Below are positions 48,945 through 60,830 of a stretch of DNA of 64,000 bases, one piece after another. A model generated the notes under the pieces. That model was not told the DNA's origin. It searched no databases and saw only the letters and a program-made list of their open reading frames with translations. Origin of the DNA: Norana najaformis (lineage: Eukaryota > Annelida > Clitellata > Crassiclitellata > Hormogastridae). The translations under genes were made by a program, and so were the position numbers. How positions within the stretch are numbered: the stretch's first letter is position 1; the number at the start of each line of letters is the position of its first letter. The stretch is taken from assembly GCA_964023275.1 (NCBI GenBank), contig OZ029913.1, forward strand, positions 57,963,358 to 58,027,357. The letters are read 5' to 3'.

Positions 48945-49025
48945 GTTAACGCCTGCGTGTGGCTGGTTCCGACGAACTTAGCTTTCGTTGGACGCTGTAG
49001 GAATCTCGAGTTTACGATTATGATT
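48945..49025 (+). mobile_element. LINE 3' end, ATTACG family, short
   Basis: 'gcgtgtggctggttccgacg' and 'gcgaacttagctttcgttgg'-like sequence, then 'ctcgagtttacgattatgat'. Opposite orientation to 48430-48680. Confidence 0.75.
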
Positions 49026-49029
49026 GCTA

Positions 49030-49950
49030 CTTCTGTTTAGTGCGAATTCAATTATACGATAAATGAAAAGATTTCTCAGTGTTTAGATAGATTTTCGTCT
49101 GGAAATTTTCGTGTAGTTATGCGCCGGTCTGGTAGGCTTACAATGCTACCAACCTTTTATCATTATCATCTGTAATGTGATCCTCTCTGAAGCGTGGTCG
49201 TTTCCACTACGCGCAACCAGCAGTCTCTATTCTGTGCTCGTCTCCAGGTCGTCTCCAGGTCATATGCAACCCAAAGTTCAGTGGGCTCAGGTCAGCTTCC
49301 GCTGTTCTTGTCCATGTATGGCGAGGGCGTCCGACAGGTCTTTTCTGGCCTCTCGGAGAGCTGGAAATCATTGCTGGCAAGGCCCTGGCATGGTCCTGGA
49401 CACCTTCGCAGCGCGCGATTTGTCCAAACAGCCGGAGCCTCTTTGTTTGAATTATCTCCGAGACTGGGATATGATTGGTTTGGCGATATATCTCGATTTT
49501 GTGGCATGCTTTGTGTGGGGAATGCGCAGTGTCTTCCTACTAACCTTTGCAATTTAAAAGTTACATAGGGATATAATTATACACCAATTCTAATCTAACG
49601 AGTCCTATGGCTTCGTCCTTTGAATGCCGAGGCATCGACTGATGGTCGCCACAAGTTGAACCGTACTTAAAGCTCATAATCCTTTGAAGAAGTCGGGTCA
49701 AAAGTCGAAAGGTCAGACAAACTGGAAGTCAGGTTACGATGGGTGAGCAAGTCGAAAAAGATGACATGTGTGGATTTATTTGAATATTTATATAACCCAG
49801 TTTTAGGAAATCTCAAAAGCACATCGGCATATAATAATACGATCATAAGACAAAAGCGTGAAAGCGAGAGGATCTTCCCATTCGAACAGTTGATAATGCA
49901 AGGCATGTTAGAAGTAGCTCGCCATCTAAGATACTATGTATGTAAGTAAG
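49030..49950. other. no gene supported
   Basis: It contains open frames of about 125 codons on both strands near 49177-49568, with no recognisable domain or splice context. Decayed repeat DNA is the likeliest reading. Confidence 0.45.
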
Positions 49951-50085
49951 CAAGAAGTAAGTAAGTAACTAAGCAGTAAGTAAGTGAATGAGTGAGTGAG
50001 TAAGTAAGTGAATGAGTGAGTGAGTAAGTAAGTGAATGAGTGAGTGAGTGAGTAAGTAAGTGAATGAGTAAATAACTAGCCTTTA
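49945..50085. repeat. AGTA/AGTG tetramer array
   Basis: 'agtaagtaagtgaatgagtg' units repeated. Confidence 0.92.
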
Positions 50086-50119
50086 TTAGCGTCTGACAAG
50101 TAGATCAATTACACAATGG

Positions 50120-50290
50120 CGCCAAACTGTCACCGAGTCGCAGCGTGGCATTGAACATGTTGGGTGGCAGGGTGGCCGCTGCGACCCAGGTTCGAATTCC
50201 CGACCCGACATGTGCAGTCGACACTGATCAAACTGTCGAAGAGTCCGTAACCTCTGTGGCCACCGTATTCGGCACGAGTGCTTCCTTAAA
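50120..50290 (+). mobile_element. possible tRNA-derived SINE
   Basis: 'ggtggccgctgcgacccagg' with B box 'aggttcgaattcccg'. There is no clear second copy here, so the call rests on the boxes only. Confidence 0.35.
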
Positions 50291-50489
50291 TCAAATACAC
50301 GGGGCATCGTGGCCCAGATGCGCCTATGATTTGTGCTCGGGTTTCGATGTCCTACGTGTGTGTTTGTTGTCTTTCATGGTGAGTGACGACCGTTCCGCTC
50401 CCTTGAGTTCGATGCATCTGAGCGGGACCTCGGTGTAACCTGTGTCTTTCACACGCGCAAATCATGTGACACCAGCGGCGCTCAGCGAC

Positions 50490-51440
50490 GGACCTCGCGA
50501 AGGAGGAGAAGGACGAGGAAGAGGAAGAGGAGGAGGAGGAGGAGAAATAGGAAGATGAGGAGAAGGAGGACGAGGACGAGGAAGAGGAAGAGGAGAAGGA
50601 GGACGAGGAGGAGGAGGAGGAGGAAGAGGAGAAGGAAGAGGAGGAAGAGGAGAAGGAGGAGGAGGAGTTGGAGAAATAGGAAGATGAGGAGAAGGAGGAG
50701 GAGGAGGAGTTGGAGAAATAGGAAGATGAGGAGCAGGAGGACGAGGACGAGGAAGAGGAAGAGGAGAAGGAAGAGGAGGAAGAGGAGAAGGAGGAGGAGG
50801 AGTTGGAGAAATAGGAAGATGAGGAGAAGGAGGAGGAGAAGGGCATGTAACACTAGTGAAACTCGTCAACAGATCCTCGCGAAGGACGAGGAAGAGGAGA
50901 AGGAGTTGGAGGAATAGGAAGATAAGGAGGAGGAGAAGGAAACGTACGTGATGGAGAAAGAGTAGGAGAAGATGTTGGAGAAGATAGGCAAGAGAAAAAG
51001 GAAGGTGAGGACAAGGAGAAGGAAATGTAAGTGATGGAGGAAGAGTAGGAGAAGATGAGCAGGCGGAATAGGAAGATGAGGAGGAGGAGGAAGAGTAGAA
51101 AGATGAAGCAAACAAAGGAGTAGTACGATAAGTAGAAGTGGGAGGAGGAACAGTAGGAAGAGGAGAAGCAGGAGAAAGACAAGGAGGAAAAGCAGGAGAA
51201 GAAGTAGGGCGAGGAATGGGAGATGCAGGGTAACGTAGAGGAGTTAGAATGCGGAGAAGGAGGAGGAGAAAGGCAATTGACACCAGGGAAACTCAACGAC
51301 GAATCCTCGAGACAAGAGAAGGAATATGAGGAGTAATATGAGGAGGAGAAGGGGAGGGAGAGAGGAACGCGGACGAGAAAAGAGAGAGAAGGAACAAGAA
51401 CGACTAGTGAAAGCAAGGGGAGTCGAAAGAGCTTAATGAG
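50490..51440. repeat. purine-rich GGA/GAA array
   Basis: About 950 bases with strong strand asymmetry. Two sub-blocks (around 50560-50690 and 50735-50850) share 'ggagttggagaaataggaag'. Frames on both strands stay open through bias alone. Confidence 0.93.
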
Positions 51441-51464
51441 AAAATGAGGAAGAGGAGCGCAGAA

Positions 51465-51625
51465 TCGTAATCGTAATCGTAAATTTGCAAAGCGCCGCTT
51501 CAAGGTACCCTCATCGGAGGCCCTCCCGACCTGTCGTCCCAACAATGGGGAATAATACGGTCTTCAAGCGCTTACGGAAGAGGGAGAAGGAGAGGGAGAG
51601 AAGCTCCCGTCGAAGGTTGGCAGGT
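51465..51625 (-). mobile_element. LINE 3' end
   Basis: 'aatcgtaatcgtaatcgtaa' tail. The - strand then encodes [19 protein letters not shown], an ORF2 C-terminus. Confidence 0.8.
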
Positions 51626-51824
51626 AAGTAATAGCTAGTAATAGTAATAGCAAAAGTATTAGCTAGCAGGACGAGAAAACGAGATGTAAAACTATCGCAG
51701 TGAGAGGAGTGGCGAAAAAAAGCAGTCGAAGGATGTGGAAGGAGGAATATCAAACTGATTTGTTCATGAGAAGACTCAGAAGTATGAACGCTGCTGTCAT
51801 CAGTAACTGCCATTTAACAACGTT

Positions 51825-51900
51825 TAGGCTAGCGCAGTGAGCGCCTCTGATTAGTTTTCTCTTGAAGCGGCGCTATATAAATTCACAATTATAATTACTG
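51825..51900 (+). mobile_element. LINE 3' tail
   Basis: 'agcgcagtgagcgcctctga', 'gaagcggcgctatataaatt' and 'cacaattataattac'. Confidence 0.75.
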
Positions 51901-51949
51901 TTGCAATTGACAACAGAGAACGAAAGATGAACGGAGTGTAGCAGGTTAA

Positions 51950-52315
51950 ATATGGAGGAGAAGGAGAAGGAGAAGGAGAAAGCGATGCAGAGGGACGATT
52001 AGGAAGAGAAAGAGAAATAAGAGGTGGAGGAGAAGAATTAGAAAGGTTAGGAGGTGGAGGAGAAGATGAAGAAGAAAGAGGAAGAATACGAAGTCAAGGA
52101 TAAAGAGAAAGATGAGAAGAAGATGAACAAGAAGAACAAGAACAAGAAGAGCAAGAAGAGGAGGAGGTGGTGGTGGATGAGATGAGGACAAAGTAACAGA
52201 AGAATTTGAAAGGAAAGGTGGAAGAGGAGAAGATGAAGGGAGAAAGAGGAAGAATAAGATGACAAGGATAAAGAGAAAGAATGAGAAGAAGAAGAAGAAA
52301 CGGAGGAGGTGGATG
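51950..52315. repeat. purine-rich GAR array
   Basis: A second GA-rich asymmetric tract of about 365 bases, more degenerate than 50490-51440. Confidence 0.85.
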
Positions 52316-52329
52316 AGATGACTCCAATG

Positions 52330-52620
52330 TAAGAGCCGACGGAGCAAGAGGGGAGGACAGAGGGTGGGCGAAGTGAACGTCGCCTGGGAGGACACCACCG
52401 ACGGCAAATATACGGCCGAGGCGTTGCGATGAGACGGGCATCCGTGCATACGACCGCCAGATCGCTGGACGAACGGACGGACGGGAGCGAGCAGGCGGCG
52501 ATCGCGCGCCGCTCTGGACGCTGCGCGGGCAAAGGCGCCGATTCGTAGAGCGGTAGAGCGAAGCATCATCGGCTCCGCTTCTACAGACATTCCCAGCGGC
52601 GACAGTTGCTCGCTGGCAGA
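52330..52620. other. GC- and CpG-rich segment
   Basis: This is a local rise in GC with many CG dinucleotides ('gatcgcgcgccgctctggac') in an AT-rich region. It could be a promoter or young repeat DNA. There is no ORF with motif support. Confidence 0.4.
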
Positions 52621-53274
52621 TAAGATGAGATATCCGAAGAGACAGGTGTCCAAGAAACCATTCAGTCACGAACTGCGTGTCTCGAGCGCAGCCATAAGGA
52701 CGGACCGCCTGTCCATCCATCCTTCCCTCTGTCGGTTAAGTCGGTCACTAAGCCACGCCGTGCGCCAGGGCTTCGAGTGGGCTAACATTGGAATCGTCTT
52801 CGAATGTGATGATGTTATCAGACTCCGAGCGAGACGAGCTTCATATGTTTCGAGGAAGTGAAACACGGCTCTAGGTTACCTATCATTACAGGCGGAGCTG
52901 GTGTCTTATAGAGATTTGGATATAATTAACTGAATCGAGTGGCATAATTTGCCTTACAGAGCTTCGAACGAGCGACTTTAGCTTTTAAATGCGAAACATG
53001 TGTATAAAATCGTGACTTTGCGATTGCAGAAGGAAGTTATTCAGCCTAGACGTATGCGAGGAAATTGAAGTGACAGAGCGACGTCGTGATGTTAGCTTTT
53101 GTCCGGCTTCCGGGGAACAGGTTGAACGTTGGATTGGAATTGGCAATTTTTGCGACTTTGGAGAGACTTCCCTGGAAATAACAACTGTCGCCTATAGAAT
53201 CGCATCATTTCGACATTAACACCTGCTTCTCGGATTTCCAGTTGACAGCTCATTATTCTCGTTGTCGCCTTTCT

Positions 53275-53382
53275 CCTCTTTCTTCTCATCTTCTTTCTCC
53301 TCCTTCTCCTCCTCCTCATCTTCTTCTTCTTCTTCTGCTTCTTCTTCTTCTTCTACTACTACTACCACCACTACCACTACTA

Positions 53383-53421
<39 letters not shown>

Positions 53422-53480
53422 GTTCTTCTTCTTCTTCTTAGTCTTCTTTCTCCTCCTCTTCTTCATCATCATCTTCTTCT
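53275..53480. repeat. CTT/ACT triplet array
   Basis: TCTTCTTCC runs around a (CTA)n core at 53352-53420. Confidence 0.92.
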
Positions 53481-53689
53481 GCGATCTCCTCATCCTCCTA
53501 ATCGTAGTCGACGTCATCATCCTTTGCATCTGAATCCTCCATCTGACCATCTGATACCTGATGGCAGGCAACGATGCTATGTCCCTTCTGCTCACTCTTG
53601 TCGCCTTCTGCACCAACCTCACGATGTACAGGTCCAACCTTACGGAAGAGGAAATGATACCTGTGCGCGAAAGAACAGGTAAGTGTGTC

Positions 53690-53985
53690 ACTGTAAATGT
53701 ATATGTAAATGTATCTGTAAATGTAACTGTAGATGTATCTGTAAATGTAACTCTAAATGTAATTGTAAATGTAACTGTAAATGTATATGTAAATGTAACT
53801 CTAAATGTATCTGTAAATGTATATGTAAATGTAACTGTAGATGTATCTGTAAATGTAACTCTAAATGTAATCGTAAATGTAACTCTAAATGTAATTGTAA
53901 ATGTAACTGTAAATGTATATGTAAATGTAACTCTAAATGTAATTGTAAATGTAACTGTAAATGTAACTGCAAGTGTAAATGTACA
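53690..53985. repeat. (TGTAAA)-type hexamer array, expanded SINE-1 tail
   Basis: About 50 hexamers of TGTAAA alternating with TGTAAC, TGTATA, TCTAAA and similar. It runs without a break into the SINE-1 tail at 53985. Confidence 0.92.
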
Positions 53986-54150
53986 TGTGTTTCTATAGCG
54001 ACCACATGGCCTCGACCCTGCTCACTTTTTCAATGAATTTATCGAGTGAGATCCTTCACCACTGCTGCCCGTTTGAAAGGGTGACACGCCATTTAAGCTC
54101 CTCGGGTACAGAGCGTACTAGCCCGAGATTCAAATCTCTGAAACAAGTCA
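53986..54150 (-). mobile_element. SINE-1
   Basis: 'tatagcgaccacatggcctc', 'gagtgagatccttcaccact' and 'gctgcccgtttgaaagggtg'. The tail is the hexamer array to its left. Confidence 0.85.
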
Positions 54151-54289
54151 TGTACAAAGAGTCCCGAAAAAGAACTCAACTAGAATTTCAGGCTAGTGAT
54201 TACAGACGAAATTTAACTAAATTCGAGCAGTCTTTTGATCGAGACCTCCTCCTTTAGCCCCTGCACAGGAAACTTAAAACTGTTTGTCC

Positions 54290-54690
54290 TAGTGCATGTA
54301 TGTATGTATGTATGTATGTATGTACGTATAAATGTATGCATGTATGTAAGTACGTATGAATGTATGTATATACATACGTGCGTATGCATGTATGTATGAA
54401 TGTATGTATGTACGTATAAATGTATGTATGTATGTAAGTACGGATGAATGTATGTATATACATACATACGTATGCATGTATGTATGAATGTATGTATGTA
54501 CGTATAAATGTATGTATGTATGTAAGTACGGATGAATGTATGTATGTATGTATATATGCATGTATGTTTGCATGTATGTATGTACGTATGTATGTATGTA
54601 TATATGTATGTATGTTTGCATGTATGTATGTACGTATGTATGTATGTATGTATGTATGTATGCATGTGTGTATGTATGTATGCTTCAAAG
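54290..54690. repeat. TATG array with ~120-bp higher order
   Basis: ATGT tetramers in which 'aagtacggatgaatgtatgt' and 'acatacgtatgcatgtatg' blocks recur at longer spacing. Confidence 0.95.
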
Positions 54691-54699
54691 CAAGAGCCT

Positions 54700-55480
54700 T
54701 TTAAGATCCTATGAATAGCGCTTTCTGGAAGGGCGCTTACGTCTATTACATACCCTGCAGAATCCTCCACTAAGAGTTGACGGTAGAAGTAGATAACAAC
54801 ATCTTCTTCTCGCAGTAACTCAGCAACAAAATCCACATTTCATTGGAAACTGAAAACTCATCTCCATCGAATTGCTTTAATCTTTAGCAAATAAAAACGT
54901 TTCTCAAGGACATTTAAGCAGATCAATACATGCAAGTACTGTGTACATACACGGAAAATGTATCAGCAGTAAACTATTTACTTAATTGGAGGCGCATACA
55001 TTCGTTGAAGGTCAACAGCGAAGTCATTTTCTTGCTTAGTGTACGTTCTCTTTCTGATAAGTACGGATGATCAAACGATATTTTATGCTTCCAATTCGTA
55101 TTCCTATGTAAATCGGCGTTGGATGTTTTCACAGATAAAAGAAATTATAGCATATTTTATATATGTATAAAGAATGTGTATATGTATTATAGGTCAATGT
55201 ACCTATGTATGCAAAATCACATTGGCTGAAATGTACGTCACATTAAGATATTTTATCTTATCTAATCCCTTCAGCGAAGACTTAACTCTAGTGTTTGTAA
55301 TCATGAGATATGGTTTATAGACCTAACAACTACAGCAGTACAAGCGATAATAGTAATAATAAAAAGAGGTTTAAAAATAAGAGATCACGAGATTGAGCCA
55401 AGCCAGAGATTTTATTTCTACGGAGCTTTTTTATACATGTAAGTCCCGAGGGATAATATATACCTCGGCAAAAAAATAAA
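54700..55480. other. no gene seen
   Basis: Unique-looking AT-rich DNA without supported features. Confidence 0.5.
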
Positions 55481-55484
55481 ATAT

Positions 55485-55506
55485 AATAATAATAATAATA
55501 GTAGTG

Positions 55507-55539
<33 letters not shown>

Positions 55540-55560
55540 ATAATAATAATAATAACAACA
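55485..55560. repeat. (AAT)/(AGT)n array
   Basis: 'ataataataatagtagtgg' then AGT and AAT triplets. Confidence 0.95.
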
Positions 55561-55721
55561 ATAACATAGACCCTAAGTATAATAATTCTAAGAGTAATAG
55601 AAGTCCAAGGGGAGGTAGCCGAGTAAGAAAGTCTGCCAGCCTCTCTTACCCGTTCGCCTTTTGCCCGTTGAATTACTTGGTCCACTCATTCAGGGGTTGG
55701 AGTTCATGGTCAGCCTGGATA

Positions 55722-55985
55722 ACCATCTGAATCGGGCTTCTGAGCCATCTGAGTCATGCTTTTGAGCCATCTGATTCGGGCTTCTGAGCCATCTGAGTCA
55801 TGGTTTTGAGCCATCTGATTCGGGCTTCTGAGTCATCTGAGTCGTGCTTTTGAGCCATCTGAGTCGGGCTTCTGAGCCATCTGAGTCATGCTTTTGAGCC
55901 ATCTGATTCGGGCTTCTGAGCCATCTGATTCGGGCTTCTGAGACATTTGAGTCGGGCTCTGAGTCATCTGAGTCGGGCTTCTAGA
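55722..55985. repeat. 22-bp minisatellite
   Basis: About 12 units of 'gagccatctgattcgggctt' plus 'ct', alternating with 'gagtcatgctttt' variants. Confidence 0.95.
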
Positions 55986-56197
55986 TACTCTTAGGGGAGA
56001 GGTCTTTTCTCCTACGACGTCTTGCAGAAAAACAAGCGAATGCTGCAGTGAGACCGAGTTCCGCGGAAAGTTAGAGGAGCCGAACATCTGCGAAGATTCT
56101 ATTCTAATCTATTCTAATGACCTCTACAGCGACTAATGACGATAAGTCATTACAGAGCTCGCCACTGCACTGTATAGTTTTGCTCTCACTTGTGTTA

Positions 56198-56640
56198 GTT
56201 ATGTATGTATGCATGTATGAATGTATGTATGTATGAATGTATGTATGCATGAATGTATGTATGTATGAATGTATGTATGTATGTATGCATGAATGTATGT
56301 ATGTATGAATGTATGTATGTATGAATGTATGTATGCATGAATGTATGTATGTATGAATATATGTATGAATGAATGTATGTATGAATGTATGTATGTATGA
56401 ATGTATGTATGCATGAATGTATGTATGCATGATTGTACATGCATGTATTTATGTATACGTGCATGTACGTATAAATGGACTGTATGCTTGCAGCCCTATA
56501 TGTATGCATTCATAGTGTGCATGTGTGTATGTATGTGTGTGTCTGCATATATATGTATGCACGATCTAGTTATGTATGTATATATATGTATGTGTGTATA
56601 TGTATGCATGTAATCATGCATGTATGAATGCATTTAGATG
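56198..56640. repeat. TATG array
   Basis: GTATGAATGTAT units, then looser TGTG/TATA repeats. Confidence 0.95.
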
Positions 56641-56757
56641 TAAATTTCATTTTCTCAACGCCACTAAAAAGCCGCGTCAGGGAGACCAGCTTATTCACCG
56701 GCGCTATATCAATTCAAGTCGCTAGAGCCAGGTTGTTCGGTGACAATCAAAACAAAA
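56640..56757 (-). mobile_element. LINE 3' end
   Basis: 'gccgcgtcagggagaccagc' and 'ccggcgctatatcaattcaa'. It lies between two TATG arrays. Confidence 0.75.
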
Positions 56758-56794
56758 TAGAACTTCAGTTTCTCATTTAGAGTGTAGCTCCATA

Positions 56795-57455
56795 TATATG
56801 TACAGTATGTATGTATATATATGTATGTAAGTATGTATATATGAATGTATGTATGTATGTATGTGTGTATGTATGTATTTGTGTATGTATGTATGTATGT
56901 ATGTATGTAAGTATGTATATATGAATGTATGTATGTATGTATGTGTGTATGTAAGTATGTATATATGAATGTATGTATGTATGTATATATGAATGTATGT
57001 ATGTATGTGTGTATGTATGTATGTATGTATATGTATGTATATATGAATGTATGTATTTATGCATGTATGTATGTGTGTGTATGTATGTATATATGAATGT
57101 TTGTATGTATGTATATATGAATGTATGTATGTATGTGTGTATGTATGTATGTGTGTATGTATGTATGTATGTATGTGTGTATGTATGTATATATGAATGT
57201 ATGTATTTATGCATGTATGTATGTGTGTGTATGTATGTATATATGAATGTTTGTATGTATGTATATATGAATGTATGTATGTATATACGAATGTATGTAG
57301 TCTATGTATGTATGTATGTGTGTATGTATGTATGTATGTATGTATGTATGTGTGTGTATGTATGTATGTATGTATGAATGCATGTATGTATGTATATACG
57401 AATGTATGTAGTCTATGTATGTATGTGTGTATGTATGTATGTATGTATGTATGTA
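56795..57455. repeat. TATG array, 660 bp
   Basis: The longest tetramer array in the window, with duplicated ~180-base blocks containing 'tttatgcatgtatgtatgtg'. Confidence 0.97.
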
Positions 57456-57554
57456 ACCGCTATTCTCTCCCGTTCATTTGGGGAACATTCGTCTCCAATC
57501 GATGGCTCGTCATTTCCACCCTGTACGCGTTTACCCCACGTTCTTACCCCTCAC

Positions 57555-57566
57555 GGGGGGGGGGGG
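57555..57566. repeat. G12 homopolymer
   Basis: An uninterrupted run of 12 G. Confidence 0.85.
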
Positions 57567-57832
57567 CTTTTGAGGTCGGTGTTCCTCTCTTGGACAGAAG
57601 CTCTTATGATTTCCAGCCGTTATTTGACATTGATTAATCTTCGAATTCTGTCCTTGGAACTGTCTTCGTTGCTGAAAGGATTGTTCGCTGTTGGATATTT
57701 TCTTCGCTACTGATGCCTCCTCTGATATTATCTCAGGTCGAATGAATAATTATTATGGAGTGATCGATGCGATGCAGTGCGTTTGGAGGACATGGAAGTC
57801 GCGAAATTGGATTTGATAAGATAGCGGGGGTC

Positions 57833-58475
57833 TCGAGATTAGATTAGATAGTGTAATGACTCTTAATATTAGATTAGATTAGATAGTGATTCTCGAGCTT
57901 AGGTTAGTGAATTTCTAGATTAAATTAGCAGTGGGTTTCGTGATTAGATTAGATTAGATTAGATAGTGTAATGACTCTTGAGATTAGAAAAGATTAGATA
58001 GTGATTATCAAGATTAAATTAGTGAATCTCTAGATTAAATTATACAGTGGGTTTCGAGATTAGATTAGATTAGATAGTGTAATGACTCTTGAGATTAGAT
58101 AAGATTAGACAGTGACTCCTGAGGTGAGATTAATGAATCTCTAGATTAAATTAGACAGTGGGTCTCGAGATTAGATTAGATTAGATTAGATAGTGATTCT
58201 CGAGATTAGATTAGTGAATCTCTAGTTTAAATTAGACAGTGGGCCTCTAGATTAGATTAGATTAGATAGTGTAATGACCCTCGAGATTAGATAAGATTAG
58301 ATAGTGGTTCTTGAGATTAGATTACTGAATCTCTAGTTTAAATTAGACAGTGGGCCTCTAGATTAGATTAGATTAGATAGTGTAATGACTCTCGAGATTA
58401 GATAAGATTAGACAGTAACTCCTGAATCTTTAGATTAAATGAGATAATGGGTCCCGTGATTAAGTTAGATTAGGT
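57833..58475. repeat. ATTAGA-based complex array
   Basis: Blocks of 'agattagattagattagat' separated by 'agtgtaatgactctcgag', 'gtgaatctctag' and 'cagtgggtctcg'. The hexamer equals the LINE tail at 23746-23762. Confidence 0.9.
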
Positions 58476-58734
58476 ACATGGAAGTGATGAGATAAATGTC
58501 TTACATTAAGACAAACTCGCTTTTGGTGCGGAGTCTTAAATAGCGCTATAAGAATGCCCAATAAAGATCACGCAAGCGATTCTGGTCGAAATCCAGCTGG
58601 ACGTTTTCGAAGTACATTAGGAGGAGGAACTGTAAGGAAGAGCTGAAGATATACAGTGAAATCGTCGGATTCAACCTTTATGACAACCACATCTGCTGAT
58701 ACTTCTTATCATCAACACTTCCTCTCTCGACATT

Positions 58735-59255
58735 TTCCTTCCTCCTCTTCCTCCTCCGCTTCTCCTCGTTTTCCTACTATTTCCCCTTCCTACTCCTCCC
58801 CTATTCCTCCACTCCTCCTCCTAAACATCCTCTTTCTTTTAATTCTACTTTTTCCTCCTTCTCCGCTTCTCCTCCTTCTCCTACTGTTTTCTCCTCCTCC
58901 TATTCCTCCACTTCTCCTCCTCCTCCTCCTCTTCCTACTCCTACTCCTACTCCTAATCCTAATCCTAATCCTACTCCTACCCCGCTCCTCCTCATCCTAC
59001 TCCTTCTCCTCTTTCTACTCCTACTCCTCCCCCGCTCCTACTTCCACATCCTGCTCCTTCTCCTCCTTCTATTCCTACTCCTCCTCCTACTCCTACTCCT
59101 CCTCCCCTCCTCCCCATCCTCCTCCTCCAAATGCTACTTCTTCTCCTTCTACTCCTGCTCCTACTCTTAATCCTACTCCTTCTTTTCCTTTTAATTCTAC
59201 TTTTTCCTCCTCCTCCTCCTAATCCTCCTCCTCCTAATCCTACTTCTCATCAGTC
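58735..59255. repeat. CTC/CTA pyrimidine-rich array
   Basis: TCCTCCTCCTA runs on the + strand. The frame of nearly 190 codons here is a biased-composition artefact. Confidence 0.9.
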
Positions 59256-60465
59256 AAATGTCTTCCACCTTCCCCTCGGACACTCTTCCTCCTTCTCGCA
59301 GTAGATCACGGACCCTACCTCTTTCCTCAGATCCCCCACTCTTCGCAGTCGCTTCGGACCCCACCGCATCCCCCCATCCGGCCAATCCACTGACTAACAG
59401 ATGAGCTCACAATAATAACTAACGCCGGCGAATTTCCTCGACTGTCAGGGAGACTCCGAGCAGACGTGACCTCCGCCCGACTTCTCCAGGGAGACAACCG
59501 CGGCGCCAAGATCTGCGCCAGACTTCGCGGTCGACAGAGTATCACGTGACAGTGGAAGGCGAATTACAGCATTCGCTTAAGTGACGCCTGACTCTGAGAA
59601 GTCCGGAATATATCGACCCAGCTGAGGGATATCTATTCTTAAATGCATCGGACTTCATCAAATTAAGCTTATGTGTGCTTTACGACACTTGCTAAACTGA
59701 TATCTCTGTGTAATTATGCAACAGCGGTACATGTATATACGATGTTATATGGAAATACATTATACACACACCATACATATTCATATATATATATATATAT
59801 GAATGTATATGTATCTATCTATAAATACGTATTCACACACACACATATATATATATGAAAGTATCTATGTATATGTACACTTGAACGAATTGTACATATA
59901 TATTCGTATATATAAATACATATACAAATCCACATATATTACTATGTGGAGTCCTATACAAGTCGTGATTGGAGTGCTTTGGTTTTGTTCTACGTGTATG
60001 CGAGAGCGTGTCAGTAGTAACTTAACCATCTCATCGCGTGCTAGCAGAATTCGCAGCACTTATTGAACTCTAACGTCATTTCGACTAGCGAACAGCGTAT
60101 TCGACAGTCACAAAAAAGGCGCTATAAAATTTTCAAGTAAACACATAGATAGGATCGTTTGAAAATAGCACGGACCTGCAGGCTTATGGGTACAGTCACG
60201 TGATAGGCATATTTGCATATAGATTCATCATAAACATGTTTATACACCAAAGGCCCTTCAGAGTTTCAGAGAGGCCCGGGCCACCATAAATACGAGGCCC
60301 CAATCTCGAAGCATGCACACAGTAAGCCTACTAAATCGCAGTTGTGAATTACGATACGAAAAAGCAGAAATAAATATGAATAAATATTACATAAATTTTT
60401 TTTTCAAAATCGGAGGCCTCTTGTCTGAGTGAGGCCTGAGCCCCCTCTGATAGACCAAGTATTTG
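59256..60465. other. no gene supported
   Basis: A moderately GC-rich part near 59300-59560 gives way to AT-rich DNA with TA/CA runs (59780-59940). A LINE-like 'aaaggcgctataaaatttt' lies near 60112. Confidence 0.5.
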
Positions 60466-60469
60466 TCAA

Positions 60470-60830
60470 TGTGGGGCACGGTAGCATATGTGGGGAACGG
60501 TAGCATATGTGGGGAACGGTAGCATATGTGGTGAACGGTAGCATATGTGGGGAACGGTAGCATATGTGGGGCACGGTAGCATATGTGGGGCACGGTAGCA
60601 TATGTACGGAACGGTAGCATATGTGGGGAACGGTAGCATATGTGGGGAACGGTAGCATATGTGGGGCACGGTAGCATATGTGGGGCACGGTAGCATATGT
60701 GGGGAACGGTAGCATATGTGGGGCACGGTAGCATATGTGGGACACGGTAGCATATGTGGGGAACGGTAGCATATGTGGGGAACGGTAGCATATGTGGGGA
60801 ACGGTAGCATATGTGGGGCACGGTAGCATA
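60470..60830. repeat. 19-bp array derived from the SINE-3 head
   Basis: About 19 units of 'ggggaacggtagcatatgt' or 'ggggcacggtagcatatgt'. The last unit is the first 19 bases of the SINE-3 copy that follows. Confidence 0.95.

Noticed and set aside
49177..49568. Overlapping ORFs of about 125 codons
   Set aside because: No motif, no splice context, and similar openness on both strands; probably decayed repeat DNA.
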